DNA of 64,000 nt from assembly GCA_965221405.1 (NCBI GenBank), contig CBDCSE010000002.1, positions 2,666,001 to 2,730,000 of the forward strand, read 5' to 3'. Of this stretch, positions 44,642-53,395 are shown piece by piece (position 1 is the stretch's first letter; each line of letters begins with the position of its first letter). The notes under the pieces are model-generated. The model ran no database searches, had not been told where the DNA came from, and saw only the letters and a program-made list of their open reading frames with translations. A program made the position numbers and the translations under genes. The stretch comes from JAPOUP01 sp965221405 (lineage in GTDB: Bacteria > Pseudomonadota > Alphaproteobacteria > Rhodobacterales > Rhodobacteraceae).

Positions 44642-45420
44642 TCACGCGGCGAGCGCGACCCGCGCGACCGGGCGGTTTTCGTTGGCGCATTCCGGCGGCC
44701 TCCAGCCGCCGTGGCGGCCCATGCCCGGAACCGGCGCGGCCCAGGCCCGGTGGAGGCGTCCGGACCCGGGGAGCGACCGGAAGGTCAGCACGCCCTGTCC
44801 ACCGTCGCGGCCCCGGCCCTGCCCCGGGCGCTTCATCCGTGACGTCACGAGAACCCTGTTCGCCGCCTCCACGGAACCGGAACCGATCGGGTGGCCCGCG
44901 GCGGCGGCGTCCGCATACCGCATGCGGTGCCGGTTGTTCCGGAAGTAGGCCAGCTCTCTCCGGATGTCCTCGGCTCCCCTTCCCTTCGGCGGCAGATGCC
45001 GCAGCGCGCCGGTCACCCTGCCGACGCCCCTGGGGTCATGGCGCAGGACATGCCGCCACCTCCCGGACCAGGCCGTTCCGGCGGCAGTGTCCGCGCCGAA
45101 GGCGGCGTCGGCCGCGGCACCCGGATGCTGGGCTCCATGCCAGAAGTCCAGGAGCATGACATCCGGGCCAGGCGATTCCAGGAAAGTCCAGTTGTCTTTG
45201 GCGCCGCCGGCGACAGCCGCAGGCCTCAGGTCCGGTTTGCGTTCCAGCCAGTGGAGCGCCTCGGCCTCGGCTGCGGCTTCAGGCTCGCCCTGGCGGCCTC
45301 GGGAAGGCGCCCGAAGTACCGGCTCTCCAGCATGCTGCCTTCGGCGTCGACGAGGGCCACGACCCCGCGCGACGCCCCGCGCCAGCCCGCGTCCGTCACC
45401 TTGCGGAAGTCCGTGCCCTT
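44642..45420 (-). pseudogene. ISKra4-family transposase, frameshifted 3' part
   Basis: The leftward reading gives GWRGASRGVVALVDAEGSMLESRYFGRLPEA, then after a frame change near 45270 LLDFWHGAQHPGAAADAAFG, AYFRNNRHRMRYADAAAAGHPIGSGSVEAAN and GGQGVLTFR. That is the catalytic half of ISKra4-type transposases, with D in LLDFWH and E in GSVEAAN. The N-terminal half is missing: upstream sequence is IS30. Confidence 0.8.
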
Positions 45421-46254
45421 GGGAAGGTACCCCCGCACCAGCCGTTGGTGTGCTCGTTCAGGCCCCGTTCCCACGAGTGGTAGGGGCGCGCGAAGAAGAA
45501 CCCCGCACCCAGCGCCGCCGAGACGCGGGCGTGGTCCGCGAACTCCCTGCCGTTGTCGGCGGTGACCGTGTGCACCGCGGCGCGGTGCGGCCCCGGAAGG
45601 CCGGTCATGGCGGCCCCGACCGCGGCCGCGGTCTTCCTGCCGGGCCTCCGCAGGAGCGTGTATTTCGTGGCCCGGTCAACCAGCGACACCACGGCGCCGC
45701 CGGTGCCTGCGCCCACGATCGTGTCCGCCTCCCAGTCGCCGACCCGCTCCTTCGCCTCCACCAGCGCCGGGCGCTCCGGGGTGTCCACCCGGCCCGGTAT
45801 GTGGCCCCGGCCCGCGTGGGCCCCGCCCTTCCGGTTCGGCCTCTTTCCACGGCGGCGCAGGTGCCGCCAGAGCCCGCCCCCGGCCCCGCGGTCGGCGTGG
45901 ACGTGCCGGCATGTCCACTGGCGTCCCGCCACCGGATGGCCCTCCAGGCGCAGCCGCCCGGAGACCTGCTCCGGGCTCCAGCCCTGCGCCAGCCGCCCCT
46001 CCACCAGCGCCCACCGGCTCCGGCGTCATCTTCCTGGGAACCGACGAGGCCGCGCTGCGCCGCGTCTCCGCCCTGCGCTGCGCCTGGGCGTGCCGGTAGC
46101 CGCGCTTTCCGGAGTTCCGGCGCACCTCGCGCCAGACCGTCGTGCGGTCACGCCCCAGCTGGCGGGCGATCGCCGCGTCGGAGATCCCGCTTTCCCTCAG
46201 CGCGTGGATCTGGCATCTCTCGGCATAGGTCAGGTGGCGGTAGCCCTCGGGCAT
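45400..46254 (-). pseudogene. IS30-family transposase, two frameshifts, end replaced
   Basis: ATG 46254 starts the IS30 N terminus (YRHLTYAERCQIHALRESGISDAAIARQLGRDRTTVWREV). After a frame change near 46017 comes LVEGRLAQGWSPEQVSGRLRLEGH, then the DDE core: VGDWEADTIVG, TADNGREFADH. After another shift near 45440 the third acidic region reads RAHQRLVRGYLPKGTDFRK. From there the sequence passes into ISKra4. Two shifts and a lost C terminus make it inactive. Confidence 0.85.
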
Positions 46255-46332
46255 GACAGTCTCCCAGTCTGGTCACCGGGACTGTCGCCGCCATCCGGCC
46301 GATTCGCAACATCATGTGCCGCCTCAGCCAGA

Positions 46333-46551
46333 CCTCACCCACATCGGGTGTTGCACTTCACTGTGGAACGGGGGCGGGAATTGCTGGGGCACGTGAGGCG
46401 TAACCGGTTCCACGCGGACCTGCGCCGGTTCACCGGGGCGATTTTCCGTTTCCTCAACGACACGCTTCCCCGGGAGTGGGAGGCCATCGCGGAATCCGTC
46501 ACCGGCAGTTTCCGGGTGGTCACCCATGACGGATACCGCATGGCCGGATAG
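46333..46551 (+). pseudogene. IS630-like transposase, C-terminal scrap
   Basis: The rightward frame reads RNRFHADLRRFTGAIFRFLNDTLPREWEAI then SVTGSFRVVTHDGYRM and a stop. This resembles the last 70 residues of IS630-type DDE transposases. The catalytic part is absent. Confidence 0.5.
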
Positions 46552-46913
46552 CGGATCCGGCCATGCGGCGGAGGGCGAATCAGGCCCGGAAGTACGGTCC
46601 AGTTCAGTGAGTGTATTTTCTAAATTCGCCGGTGCTGCAAGGACAAAACGTGAAGCGCGCCAAGGCCGCGCCCCGCGAGGCTGAAGGGCTACGCCATGAA
46701 CCTCCGGCTGCCGGACTTCCCGGAATGGCGGACGAATCAAGCCGCGGCAGCCTGACAGAGAATCTGGACTACACCCTCGTCCTGCATCCGCGGGTCCCGG
46801 GGGCACGTGACCGCGGCAAACCCGCTTGCAAGCCGTCCGCCGGGTGCCCCTGGCGACGCGTACTCAATCCTGTGGGACTTTACGTATCTTTGTTGGGATG
46901 AACCCCATATGTC
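46552..46913. other. Gap before vapBC, with dispersed repeat copy 2
   Basis: No gene is supportable. Positions 46588-46617 match the repeat at 9811-9840. Confidence 0.45.
46588..46617 (+). repeat. Dispersed 30-bp repeat, copy 2
   Basis: The copy differs from copy 1 at two positions (core GTACGGTCCAGTTCAGTGAG). It lies 36 bp after the IS630-like scrap and could be that element's end. Confidence 0.6.
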
Positions 46914-46957
46914 TTTACATCGGGCAAGACCGAGCGTATATACTAAAGGGTATATAC
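46914..46957 (+). promoter_or_regulatory. vapBC promoter with tandem palindromic operator
   Basis: TTTACA (46914-46919), 17 bases, TATATA (46937-46942). Over and after the -10 box lie two identical 8-bp palindromes GTATATAC at 46936-46943 and 46950-46957, separated by six bases. This is the kind of paired site bound by AbrB-fold VapB antitoxins with VapC, so autoregulation is expected. Confidence 0.75.
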
Positions 46958-46973
46958 ATCTGGGGAGGTCGGC

Positions 46974-47234
46974 GTGCCACAAGTTGCGAAAGTATTCAAG
47001 TCGGGCAACTCTCAAGCTGTTCGCCTGCCAAAAGAATTCCGGTTTGACGCTGGGGAAGTCGAGGTCACCCGCGAAGGAGATGCAGTCATTTTGCGCCCGC
47101 ACCCTGAAAGCGGTCGTGGCTGGAGTTCGCTGAGATCCGCCCTGAAACGTGGATTGAGTGAAGACTTCATGAGTGATGGGCGAGAGCAACCTGACGAACA
47201 AGACAGAGTCGGGCTGCATGAAACACTCGCCTGA
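46974..47234 (+). CDS. vapB: VapB-type antitoxin (AbrB/SpoVT fold)
   Basis: This 86-residue protein starts at a GTG with a GGGGAGG ribosome binding site. The N-terminal swapped-hairpin AbrB domain is textbook (VAKVFKSGNSQAVRLPKEFRFD, VEVTREGDAVILRP). The C-terminal tail (SSLRSALKRGLSEDFMSDG) would wrap the toxin. The stop overlaps the toxin start by one base. Confidence 0.92.
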   Translation: MPQVAKVFKSGNSQAVRLPKEFRFDAGEVEVTREGDAVILRPHPESGRGWSSLRSALKRGLSEDFMSDGREQPDEQDRVGLHETLA

Positions 47235-47638
47235 TGCGTTTCTTGCTTGACGCCAATGTAGTAATATCCCTGCTCGGTCGAAAGTCGGAGTCTTTGATAA
47301 GTCGCGTGCTGGACTGCTCCGAAGGCGAAATCGCAATTCCCTCCATTGTGTCTCACGAGCTCTATTTTGGCGCCTACAAAAGTCAGAGAGTCTCGTTCAA
47401 CCTCGAAACGATTAGGCTGCTCCTGAGGGATTTCGACGTCTTGTCCCTCGATGAAGAGGATGCCCGGCAAGCTGGTGAAGTTCGGGCGGAACTGAAGAGA
47501 TCAGGAACACCAATTGGGCCCTATGAGGTGCTTATCGCGGGTCAAGCGAAAGCGCGTGATCTTGTCCTGATCAGCAACAACACCCGTGAGTTTAAACGTG
47601 TTCCCGATCTCCGGCTCGAAGACTGGACGGTTTCGTGA
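47234..47638 (+). CDS. vapC: VapC-type toxin (PIN-domain ribonuclease)
   Basis: This 134-residue PIN-domain protein has D6 (FLLDANV), E42 (SHELYFG) and the late TREFKRVPDLRLEDW of type II VapC toxins, which cleave tRNA or rRNA with a metal held by acidic residues. The third acid, normally Asp in G-P-Y-D-x-L-I-A, is Glu here (E98 in GPYEVLIAG). That may weaken or retune activity. It lies one base inside vapB, forming an intact module. Confidence 0.92.
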   Translation: MRFLLDANVVISLLGRKSESLISRVLDCSEGEIAIPSIVSHELYFGAYKSQRVSFNLETIRLLLRDFDVLSLDEEDARQAGEVRAELKRSGTPIGPYEVLIAGQAKARDLVLISNNTREFKRVPDLRLEDWTVS

Positions 47639-48033
47639 AGAAGATTCCGTTTAGAGTTACGAGTTTCGAGTGAACTCTGAGGAACAATCAAAAGAGCCTC
47701 TTGCAGAACTCCGCGGTTGAACGGTTTTTCCCCGTGAAACGGTCATTTTTCGACGGCAGAGCCGTCCCCTGCCTTCCGCCGCCCTCCCGGTCGATGCCGG
47801 TGCCGGGACGGGTCGGATCGATAGGACCCTGGATCGCATCAGCGGATCCGCCCGCGAGGGGGCGAGTAGTTATACCAAAACCCCGGCGCCACTCCGAAGC
47901 GCAACGCCGGATCCCGGAATTTCCGGCGGAGTCCGCGCCGTTGGGGCGGTCCGGCGGCCTGGACGGTGCCGGAATGCGGGGATTCAGGTGGGGTCGGGCG
48001 CACCCGCCGGGCCGTTGGCGGGGTCCGGGCGCG
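47639..48033. other. Gap between vapC and the IS1595 remnant
   Basis: No supportable gene is present. The first 60 bp are AT-rich (AGAGTTACGAGTTTCGAG and nearby), unlike the rest, and may be a leftover IS end. Confidence 0.4.
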
Positions 48034-48846
48034 TCAGGCGCACCCGTCGGCGAAGTCGCGGTAGGTGGCGGGCGGCATCCCGGGCCCCAGGCCCGGCAGC
48101 CGGTTGAGGGAGGCCCGCCGGTGGCGGCGGCGGTTCCAGCGGAAGACGGATTCGTCCAGGTGGCGCTGGAAGCGCTTCCTGCGCAGTCCGTGGTACACGC
48201 CCATGGCCCGGCGCTTCAGGCTGGAGGACACCCGGTGGATCCAGGTCAGGATTCCGTGGGCTTTCCGGTCGCCGGCCGCCTTCCTGTCCCGGGGATTCCC
48301 CGGCAGGCCGGGGTGGCCGCTCCAGCCGTCGGTGACCACCCACGCGCCCGGTCCGGCCGCACCGGCGACGAAGCCCCGGAGCGACGCGGATCCGTAGTCG
48401 CCGATGGTCTCCAGACGTATGCGGCGCGGTTCCCCGCCCTCCGACAGTTCCACCGCGCCGGCCACGGGGATCCGGCCCGCCGCGCCGCGGCCCCGGCCGG
48501 CGTCACCGCCCTCCGCGCCGCCGCCGTCGCGGAAGGGTACGGACGTCCCGTCCACCTCCGCGATCCCCTTCAGGAGGCTCCGGCCCGGATCCACCATCGC
48601 CCGCCGCAGCTTCCGGAGAGGTGGCCAGGCGCTTCTGTAGCCGCCGATCCCCGGCCGCGCCTGAAGCTGGAGCGCCGGGATGCCGTTGGAGCGCGTCGCC
48701 ACGATGTGGACGGCCAGGAACCACGTCCCGAGCGGCAGGTGGCTGCGGCGCGTCACCGTGTCCACCGTCACCGGGGTCTGCCGTCCGCACCCCGCGCACC
48801 CGTGGAGGCGACGCCCGCGCACCTGAGCGCAAAAAATCTGGCCCAA
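48034..48846 (-). pseudogene. IS1595-family transposase, N-terminus lost
   Basis: The frame of 270 codons opens inside the zinc ribbon (CAGCGRQTPVTVDTVTRRSHLPLGTWF). It continues with the catalytic domain: IAEVDGTSVPFRDGGG has the first acidic site, AWVVTDGWSGHPGL the second, and HRVSSSLKRRAMGVYHGLRRKRFQRHLDESVFRWNRR is the conserved end. A start codon and the first 30-50 residues with the other zinc ligands are not in frame, so it is probably inactive. Confidence 0.8.
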
Positions 48847-48964
48847 AGGTCGGCACGAAATACCGCCCGCGAAAGTTAAAGTGATACACTACCGCGGGCA
48901 CGGTTCCGTCGGGGTTTGGTATTACTCTCTTCTGGTCATGGAAAGTCCCGAGCAGGCAAGGCAT

Positions 48965-49695
48965 GCGTCATCCGCGCTTGAGTAATTCCAGGGATTCCTC
49001 ATTGGCTCCCCCGAACCCGACGGACGCTATCTAGATGAGAGTACAAAAGGGTCCGTTCACTGCGGAAATATCTACTAAGTTCCACTCCCTGATACGCTCC
49101 TCTCCATCCCTCGATGACGATGGTGCCTTCCTGCTCGACAGTCACGGCACCAGTTCCCGCCGTCTGAAGATGCAAGGCACGTCACGCGAAATCCCAGGTT
49201 CAATGTTCCGCACGGCGCGGTTCGTTTTCACTGCGGTTGCAGAGTGCTTTCGCCAACATTGGCTACCACGTTGATGGTTCGTTCATGCGGGTTTGAAGAT
49301 GCGCCAATAAGTTGAACAAGGGAGTATGGTCCACTTCAGTTCAGCGAGTGTAACCGGATCGGCTGTTCGATCAGTGCGTGCCGGCGAATACCCGCAGATT
49401 GTCGCCGTCGTCCACCGCGGACAGGCGTGTGCCCCATGACCCCGACTGCCCGCGATCAGGTATCCCGGCCCGACCTCAGTGCGGGCTGAGCCGGTCACGG
49501 GAACGTCCTCACCAACCGGCCCCGGAAATCGCCGGATATTTCGAGGGGGCGAATTTCAATGGCTGGAAAGACGATAACCGGGAGGGCGACCTCCGCCGGG
49601 AAGTTCTGCGATCCGTCGGCCGAGGGAGCGGGCGGTGCGATCCGGGTGGCTCCCGTTCATCCCCGCCCGGAGTTGGATTGTCGCGCCAGCAGTGG
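48965..49695. other. Gap after IS1595, with degenerate repeat copy 3
   Basis: No gene is supported. At 49321-49353 a diverged copy of the dispersed repeat occurs with a 5-base insertion. Confidence 0.4.
49321..49353 (+). repeat. Dispersed repeat, copy 3 (diverged)
   Basis: GGAGTATGGTCCA then TTCAGCGAGTGTA match copies 1 and 2 on either side of an inserted CTTCA. Confidence 0.45.
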
Positions 49696-49947
49696 CTAGA
49701 CGGGCAGACGGATGAGGAAGCCGAGTATGGCTGTCGCCAGGCCTATCATCGCCGCCACCGCGAGAACGAGCCGCAGCTCTCCGCTCGCGATCTCCGCCTG
49801 CAGTTCGGCGATCTCCGCCTTCGTCGCGACCCCACCGGTGACGCCCTCGCGGACGGTTATCGTGATCGCCTCGGCTTGCTCGGAACTGAAGCCTTTGGCC
49901 TCGAGGCGCCGCAGGGCAGCCATGGTGTCGAAGGGCACGTCGGTCAT
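49696..49947 (-). CDS. DUF1640-like small coiled-coil membrane protein
   Basis: The 83 residues start MTDVPFDTMAALRRLEAKGFSS and continue QAEAITITVREGVTGGVATKAEIAELQAEI, the DUF1640 (CCDC90-like) pattern of a helical stretch. A single C-terminal membrane helix (LAVAAMIGLATAILGFLIRL) follows. A GGGGAG ribosome binding site precedes the ATG. A protein at 31646-31891 shares the final ILGFLIRL. Function unknown. Confidence 0.75.
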   Translation of the reverse strand: MTDVPFDTMAALRRLEAKGFSSEQAEAITITVREGVTGGVATKAEIAELQAEIASGELRLVLAVAAMIGLATAILGFLIRLPV

Positions 49948-50366
49948 CGGTGCTCCCCATCAGTTCTCGGGCGTTTCTCGGGCGTTACGGTAGCACGGGC
50001 ATAGAACGCGGTCAAAGCCCGTTATCCGGACGGAGCGCTCCGACACCCGTTGGTTCGGGAGGGGTGCCAACGCGAGCTCGCGCGGTCCAGGACCCGATGA
50101 TGATCGGCTTCGGTCCGTCCCCTCTACGACATGGAGTGGCCCCGCAATGGCATTCGGATAAGGATTCCCCGCGTTCGGATAGGAAAGGCCCCGCGTCTCC
50201 GGCGTGAGCCGGAAGCCGGGGTCTGTATCCGCGGCGATTCGGCGTGTCAGACGGTTTTTGGAGCCCCGGCGCGGAAAAGCCATCCCTGTCAACGGGTTGC
50301 GCGATGAAAAATATCACTAGCCACGCCGCCACTCTATCCGAATGCCATCGGGCGGCCCCGCCCGGC
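49948..50366. other. Region upstream of the poly-C gene, with inverted and tandem repeats
   Basis: There is no gene. A 14-bp inverted pair, ATGGCATTCGGATA at 50147-50160 and its complement at 50335-50348, encloses a GC hairpin (TCCGGC-GTGA-GCCGGA, 50198-50213) and an imperfect tandem repeat with TTCGGATA...CCCCGCG. It could be a small MITE-like element of about 200 bp. Confidence 0.4.
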
Positions 50367-50395
50367 TTGACAATCCTACCCTCCCCCTATAACAA
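50367..50395 (+). promoter_or_regulatory. Promoter of the poly-C secreted-protein gene
   Basis: TTGACA at 50367-50372 is followed by TATAAC (15-base spacing) or TAACAA (17-base spacing, 50390-50395). An AAGGAG ribosome binding site lies before ATG 50449. Confidence 0.5.
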
Positions 50396-50445
50396 AATTT
50401 TTATCGCCGGGGGCGGCCGCAACCCGCCATAAGAAGGAGACACAA

Positions 50446-50477
50446 CCAATGTCAGGATTGACCAATGTCAGGATTGA
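50446..50477 (+). repeat. Tandem duplication of a start-codon unit
   Basis: CCAATGTCAGGATTGA occurs twice in a row. Each copy carries an ATG, and the first also brings an AGGA eight or nine bases before the second ATG, so each start has a ribosome binding site. The 16-base length puts the two starts in different frames. Confidence 0.75.
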
Positions 50478-51023
50478 CCCCCCCCCCCCCCCCTTCGAAG
50501 ACTGGCGGCCCTCCTGCTGCTGGCGGCCCTCGCCGCTCCCGCGGCGGCGCAGGACCCTTCTGGTCCCATCCCGGATATCACGGCCGAGGCCTGGCCTCAC
50601 CCGATCGGGGACTATCTCCCGCTGCGCGTCATCATCACGAACTCCCGAAATGCCTGGAACTACACCGATGGCGACCGTGTGCACGGCGGGGTTCTGAAAG
50701 TCGATTACCGGATCGGTTGCGAGGGTGAGAATTGCCCCGCCGAAACGCTGCGGGCCGGGACGACCACCATTCCCTGCGGGCAGCAGGAGGGCGGCGGCCT
50801 GCACTACGGGATCGCCCATCTGAAAGGCAAGGGCGACCTGACCATCAAACTCCACATCACCAAAGTCCGGTTTGAGCCCTGGAAGCAGGAGTGGATCGAC
50901 CGCGTCAACGACCGATATCGCCCCTGGCCGAATGGCGCCCTCGCCTGCCCGGAAGGCAGCTACAGCCAAACCGAAGTGACCAGCGGCTCCAACTGGATGA
51001 GCCCGCCCGCCACGGTGCGCTGA
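50449..51023 (+). CDS. Putative phase-variable secreted protein (out of frame in this copy)
   Basis: The mature reading, ending in a stop at 51021-51023, is RRLAALLLLAALAAPAAA (a strong signal peptide), then about 155 residues with several cysteines (RIGCEGENCPAETL, TIPCGQQEG, LACPEGSYS). I do not recognise the family. It has no start in its own frame. Upstream, a 16-bp unit containing ATG is tandemly duplicated, giving ATG 50449 and ATG 50465 in two different frames, followed by 16 C (50478-50493). With 16 C neither start reaches the signal peptide. With 15 C the second does (MSGLTPPPPLRRLAAL), and with 17 C the first does. Promoter, ribosome binding site and terminator are all present, so a slippage-controlled gene is more likely than a pseudogene. 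Confidence 0.65.
50478..50493 (+). repeat. C16 homopolymer tract
   Basis: This is the longest homopolymer in the window, placed between two start codons and a signal peptide. Runs of this length slip readily during replication. Confidence 0.85.
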
Positions 51024-51047
51024 TTTCCCGGCACGGGACCGAGCACT

Positions 51048-51067
51048 GTCTCCGTTTGGAGACTTTT
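51048..51067 (+). terminator. Terminator of the poly-C gene
   Basis: GTCTCC-GTTT-GGAGAC is followed by TTTT, 25 bases after the stop. A second hairpin (CAGTCCG-TAA-CGGACTG, 51071-51087) follows. Confidence 0.6.
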
Positions 51068-51087
51068 GCGCAGTCCGTAACGGACTG

Positions 51088-51561
51088 AACCGCAATAGCC
51101 TTTCGGGGGGTGCCGAATTCCTTTCACCCGGAAGGGGGCGACTCGCACACCCCTTCCGTCGCCGACGGGCCGCACAGTGCGGGGCTCACGGCCTTCCGCG
51201 ACCCACTCGCGGGTCGACGTCGCATGCCGCGAACGCGGGACGTCACACGCTGGCGGCCGCCGGTGCCGACCGCTGACGTCCCGCTGGCACCGTAAAAAAC
51301 GCTGCAGCGCAAACGTATGCCTTGACGGTTGACATGATCCGCGGTCCGGTCAGGGTCCAGGGAGCATATCACGGATCATCGTCCGGAGCGCAGGCGCTGC
51401 GGGTTCGTTTCCGGACACCCGGCGTGCGCTGACGCAACGACATCGCCGAACGGGAAATCCCCTGCCGTGAGAAATCCGGCTTAACCATTCAGGCACCTTT
51501 CTGCCAGAGTCCGCGGTCTCGCCAGAACCGAACCTGACAGGCAGGATGACGTCCCGTCGGA
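51088..51561. other. Gap between the poly-C gene and atpC
   Basis: I see no gene, and no clear terminator for the leftward atp operon. Confidence 0.4.
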
Positions 51562-51939
51562 TCAGAGCCCGAGTGTTGTCCGAAGCGCGGCTATGTCCGC
51601 CGCGTATTTTGCCGTCGCGTCCGGATCGCCAGCACCCGGATCATTGGCCAGCGCGTCAAGAAAATCCGCCGTAACCTCGTCACGCGGAAGGGCGCGTTCG
51701 GCCAGAACCGAGAGCGTGGTGGCGGTGACCTCGGCGAAGCCTCCCGAGACCACGAATTCCCGGTCACCGTCACCGCCTCTGGCCCGGACGATTCCGGGCC
51801 GAAGTGTCGTGATGAGTGGCATGTGGCCGGCCATCGCCGTAATGTCGCCCTCACTGCCGGGAACCATTACCTCGTTGGCCTCGAATGACGCGAGCCTACG
51901 TTCAGGGCTGACAAGGTCGAACTGCATTTCCTTCGCCAT
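51562..51939 (-). CDS. atpC: ATP synthase F1 epsilon subunit
   Basis: This 125-residue epsilon subunit has the family start MQFDLVSPERRLASFEANEVMVPGSEGDI and the beta-sandwich (GHMPLITTLRPGIVRA). The C-terminal helical part is short. It sits on the central stalk and inhibits ATP hydrolysis. Last gene of the operon, 12 bp after atpD. Confidence 0.95.
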   Translation of the reverse strand: MAKEMQFDLVSPERRLASFEANEVMVPGSEGDITAMAGHMPLITTLRPGIVRARGGDGDREFVVSGGFAEVTATTLSVLAERALPRDEVTADFLDALANDPGAGDPDATAKYAADIAALRTTLGL

Positions 51940-51951
51940 GCCCGTTCCCCG

Positions 51952-53376
51952 CTACGCGGCCTCCGCAGCCATGCGTTCCGCTTTCGCGACCACTTCATTG
52001 ATGTCGCCCACCATGTAGAACGCCGCCTCGGGGAGGTGGTCGAACTCACCGGCCACAACCCGCTCGAAGCTGTCGATGGTCTTTTCCAGGGGAACCTGCA
52101 CGCCGGGTGAACCGGTGAACACCTGCGCCACATCGAAGGGTTGGCTGAGGAAACGCTGGATTTTCCGGGCCCGCGCTACAACCAGCTTATCCTCTTCGGA
52201 AAGTTCGTCCATGCCGAGAATGGCGATGATGTCCTGAAGTGACTTGTAACGCTGAAGCACTTCCTGGACATCGCTGGCAACCTTGTAGTGACGTTCGCCA
52301 ACAACCGCCGGATCCATGAGCCGTGACGTCGAATCAAGCGGGTCAACCGCCGGGTAGATGCCAAGCTCCGAAATCGCCCGCGACAGAACCGTCGTCGCGT
52401 CAAGGTGCGCGAAGGAAGTCGCGGGGGCGGGATCCGTCAGATCGTCAGCGGGCACGTAGATGGCCTGAACCGAAGTGATCGAGCCCTGCCTGGTGGAGGT
52501 GATCCTCTCCTGAAGCGCACCCATGTCGGTCGCCAGCGTCGGCTGGTAGCCGACCGCCGAGGGAATCCGGCCAAGCAGCGCGGAAACCTCCGAGCCGGCC
52601 TGGGTGAAGCGGAAAATGTTATCGACAAAGAACAGGACATCCGTTCCGGACTGATCACGGAACTGCTCGGCGAGCGTGAGACCTGTCAGCCCGACGCGGG
52701 CGCGGGCACCGGGAGGCTCGTTCATCTGGCCATAGACCAGCGCGACCTGGCTGTCCGGGAGGTTGTCCGGCTTGATGACGTTGGATTCGATCATCTCATG
52801 GTAAAGGTCGTTGCCCTCACGTGTCCGTTCGCCCACCCCGGCGAAGACCGAGAAGCCGGAATGCACCTTGGCGATGTTGTTGATCAACTCCATGATGAGC
52901 ACGGTCTTGCCGACACCGGCACCGCCGAAAAGACCGATCTTGCCGCCTTTGGCATAAGGGGCCAGCAAATCCACAACCTTGATGCCGGTCACCAGAATCT
53001 CCGATTCCGTCGATTGCTCGGCGAATTCGGGGGCGGGTTGGTGAATCGGACGATGCTCATCCGCGTCAATCGGCCCGCCTTCGTCGACCGGCTGTCCGAC
53101 GACGTTGATGATCCGTCCCAGCGTGGCGTTGCCGACAGGGACGGTGATCGGTCCGCCGCTGTCGGTCACTTCCTGACCGCGCACCAGACCTTCCGAGGAG
53201 TCCATCGCGACCGTACGTACGGTGTTCTCGCCGAGATGCTGGGCGACCTCCAGAATGAGGCGGTTGCCATGGTTGTCGGTCTCAAGCGCGTTCAGGATTT
53301 CTGGAAGGTGATCGTCGAACTGCACGTCGACGACGGCGCCGATGACTTGGGTCACTTTGCCTTTCGCGTTTGCCAT
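51952..53376 (-). CDS. atpD: ATP synthase F1 beta subunit
   Basis: This is a complete 474-residue catalytic subunit. The P-loop is GGAGVGKTVL, the catalytic glutamate stretch is GVGERTREGNDLYHEM, and the DELSEED-type lever appears as DELSEEDKLVVARARKIQRFLSQPF. ATG 53376 gives MANAKGKVTQVIGAVVDVQF; a GTG one codon upstream is less likely. Confidence 0.98.
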   Translation of the reverse strand: MANAKGKVTQVIGAVVDVQFDDHLPEILNALETDNHGNRLILEVAQHLGENTVRTVAMDSSEGLVRGQEVTDSGGPITVPVGNATLGRIINVVGQPVDEGGPIDADEHRPIHQPAPEFAEQSTESEILVTGIKVVDLLAPYAKGGKIGLFGGAGVGKTVLIMELINNIAKVHSGFSVFAGVGERTREGNDLYHEMIESNVIKPDNLPDSQVALVYGQMNEPPGARARVGLTGLTLAEQFRDQSGTDVLFFVDNIFRFTQAGSEVSALLGRIPSAVGYQPTLATDMGALQERITSTRQGSITSVQAIYVPADDLTDPAPATSFAHLDATTVLSRAISELGIYPAVDPLDSTSRLMDPAVVGERHYKVASDVQEVLQRYKSLQDIIAILGMDELSEEDKLVVARARKIQRFLSQPFDVAQVFTGSPGVQVPLEKTIDSFERVVAGEFDHLPEAAFYMVGDINEVVAKAERMAAEAA

Positions 53377-53395
53377 CACTCTGGTCTCCGGTTCC

